A stretch of DNA of 64,000 nt from Caulobacter sp. Root655 (GTDB lineage Bacteria > Pseudomonadota > Alphaproteobacteria > Caulobacterales > Caulobacteraceae): contig NZ_LMHC01000001.1 in NCBI RefSeq assembly GCF_001427665.1, positions 169,364 through 233,363 on the forward strand, read 5' to 3'. A model generated the notes under the pieces. The model was not told where the DNA came from. It saw nothing but the letters and a program-made list of their open reading frames with translations, and searched no databases. Numbering within the stretch: the first letter of the stretch is position 1; each line of letters opens with the position of its first letter. A program made the position numbers and the translations under genes. Positions 63,320-64,000 of the stretch are shown piece after piece.

Positions 63320-63736
63320 ATGACCTTCCAGCCGCCCGTCCCCTTCACGCCCCATACGCGCAGGAGCCCGCTGACCACGCCGTGGGAGCCGATCTACGCC
63401 GACATTCGCGACGATCGCTGGGTGCTGGCCGTGGAGGTGCGCGAACCGCACACCAATTCCCGGGGAAATCCGCACGGTGGCCTGATCGCCGCCCTGGCCG
63501 ACAACGCCATGGGCCTGTCCTGCGGCGTGCTCCTGAAGCGCGAGGGCATCGCGTATGGCGGCTTCATTACCGTCTCGCTCGGCGTCGATTATCTGAACAC
63601 GGCGAAACTGGGCCAATGGCTGGAGTTCGACACCGACTTCATCAAGCCCGGCAAGAGCCTGTGCTTCGCCGAGGCCACGGTGCGGGCCGACGGCAAGCCG
63701 GTGGCCCGGGCCCGGGCGACGTTCAAGGTGGCGTGA
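63320..63736 (+). CDS. PaaI-like hotdog-fold thioesterase
   Basis: A 138-residue acyl-CoA thioesterase-like protein. The motif NSRGNPHGGLIAALADNAMG (Asn and the HGG turn, then the helix with the catalytic acidic residue) and the strands FITVSLGVDYLNTAK and LCFAEATVRADGKPVARARATFKV are those of the PaaI/YbgC-like hotdog group. A ggagagga ribosome site precedes the ATG. It may release acids from acyl-CoA, perhaps under fatty-acid-responsive control by the palindrome upstream. Substrate unknown. Confidence 0.88.
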   Translation: MTFQPPVPFTPHTRRSPLTTPWEPIYADIRDDRWVLAVEVREPHTNSRGNPHGGLIAALADNAMGLSCGVLLKREGIAYGGFITVSLGVDYLNTAKLGQWLEFDTDFIKPGKSLCFAEATVRADGKPVARARATFKVA

Positions 63737-63753
63737 GGGGCGGTCTTCCTCGC

Positions 63754-63923
63754 ACCCTCTCCCAGCGGGAGAGGGAGGGGCCCAAGCGAAGCTTGGGAGG
63801 GTGAGGGATTACGCCCTCACCGTTTTCCCTGAGCGCCCTACCGGCACGCCGTCCGACGTTTTACCCCCTCACCCTCCCACCGCTGCGCGGCGGGCCCCTC
63901 CCTCTCCCCATGGGAGAGGGTTT
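63754..63923. repeat. Inverted repeat of the ccctctccc type
   Basis: A left arm (ccctctcccagcgggagagg, then aggggcccaagcg and gggagggtgaggg) is followed, after ~60 bp, by its complement-like right arm (cccctcaccctcccac, cgggcccctccctctccc, atgggagaggg). Each arm also holds a small hairpin of its own. It fills most of the gap between the thioesterase gene and the gene entering from the right edge. Confidence 0.7.
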
Positions 63924-63931
63924 CGCTAATC

Positions 63932-64000
63932 CTACTCCCCCTCCTCCTCGTCAAACCCCACCAGCCGCAAGGCCCGCGCCGGTATCCCCTCCAGTTCGCA
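63932..64000 (-). CDS. C-terminal end of a gene entering from the right edge
   Basis: The last 22 codons of a leftward gene are present: CELEGIPARALRLVGFDEEEGE and a stop at 63932-63934. The rest is outside the window. The acidic tail gives no family clue. Confidence 0.45.
   Translation of the reverse strand, partial: CELEGIPARALRLVGFDEEEGE

Overview
The window is high-GC DNA with dense gene packing, many overlapping stop/start pairs (ATGA, GTGA, TTGA) and several GTG and TTG starts. Gene content points to an alphaproteobacterium of the Caulobacter type. The clearest clue is a glutathione-transferase-fold protein that looks like the division protein FzlA. Reverse transsulfuration genes and intergenic repeats of a style I know from alphaproteobacteria agree. 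No rRNA, tRNA, CRISPR array, insertion sequence or prophage was found.

Region 1 (1-8.4 kb) is a pair of large RTX (calcium-binding nonapeptide repeat) protein genes around a cation-efflux gene. The leftward RTX gene is interrupted near its 3' end by a 119-bp piece of a LysR-type regulator gene lying between two perfect 118-bp direct repeats. A decayed RTX 3' end lies just upstream of it.

Region 2 (8.5-11.9 kb) holds hldE (heptose activation), a probable fzlA and queG. Region 3 (12-24.9 kb) holds rmlA, rmlD, rmlC and two glycosyltransferases, then housekeeping genes (argE, a GST, an FKBP lipoprotein, galU), a sulfotransferase fused to an extra domain, ilvA and a secreted beta-helix protein. 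A 70-codon internally deleted rmlB lies directly in front of rmlD.

Region 4 (25-41.6 kb) is the surface-polysaccharide core. A leftward four-gene operon encodes a fatty-acyl-AMP-ligase-like enzyme, an acyl carrier protein, a WcbI-type putative acyltransferase and a 1360-residue multi-domain glycosyltransferase. Rightward are a pyruvyltransferase fused to a phage-tail-like carbohydrate-binding domain, the Wzm/Wzt exporter and an RmlC paralogue with an altered active site. Leftward again are two methyltransferases, two glycosyltransferases and a plant-type GDP-mannose 3,5-epimerase. This suggests an ABC-exported glycan carrying L-sugars, methyl, pyruvyl, acyl and perhaps sulfate groups.

Region 5 (41.7-51.2 kb) mixes central metabolism (transketolase, NAD synthetase, transaldolase) with sugar-nucleotide supply: manC, an AGE-family isomerase, gmhB and the only intact rmlB. 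That rmlB is followed by a 17-codon rmlD stub, the mirror image of the rmlB remnant in front of rmlD. Region 6 (51.2-64 kb) holds cystathionine beta-synthase and a gamma-lyase/synthase, an MscS channel, a sugar aminotransferase, a MotA/MotB-like pair of unknown role, a Bcr/CflA transporter, a frameshifted ATP-dependent DNA ligase, a DUF4349 lipoprotein, a membrane protein and a hotdog thioesterase behind a perfect 30-bp palindromic operator.
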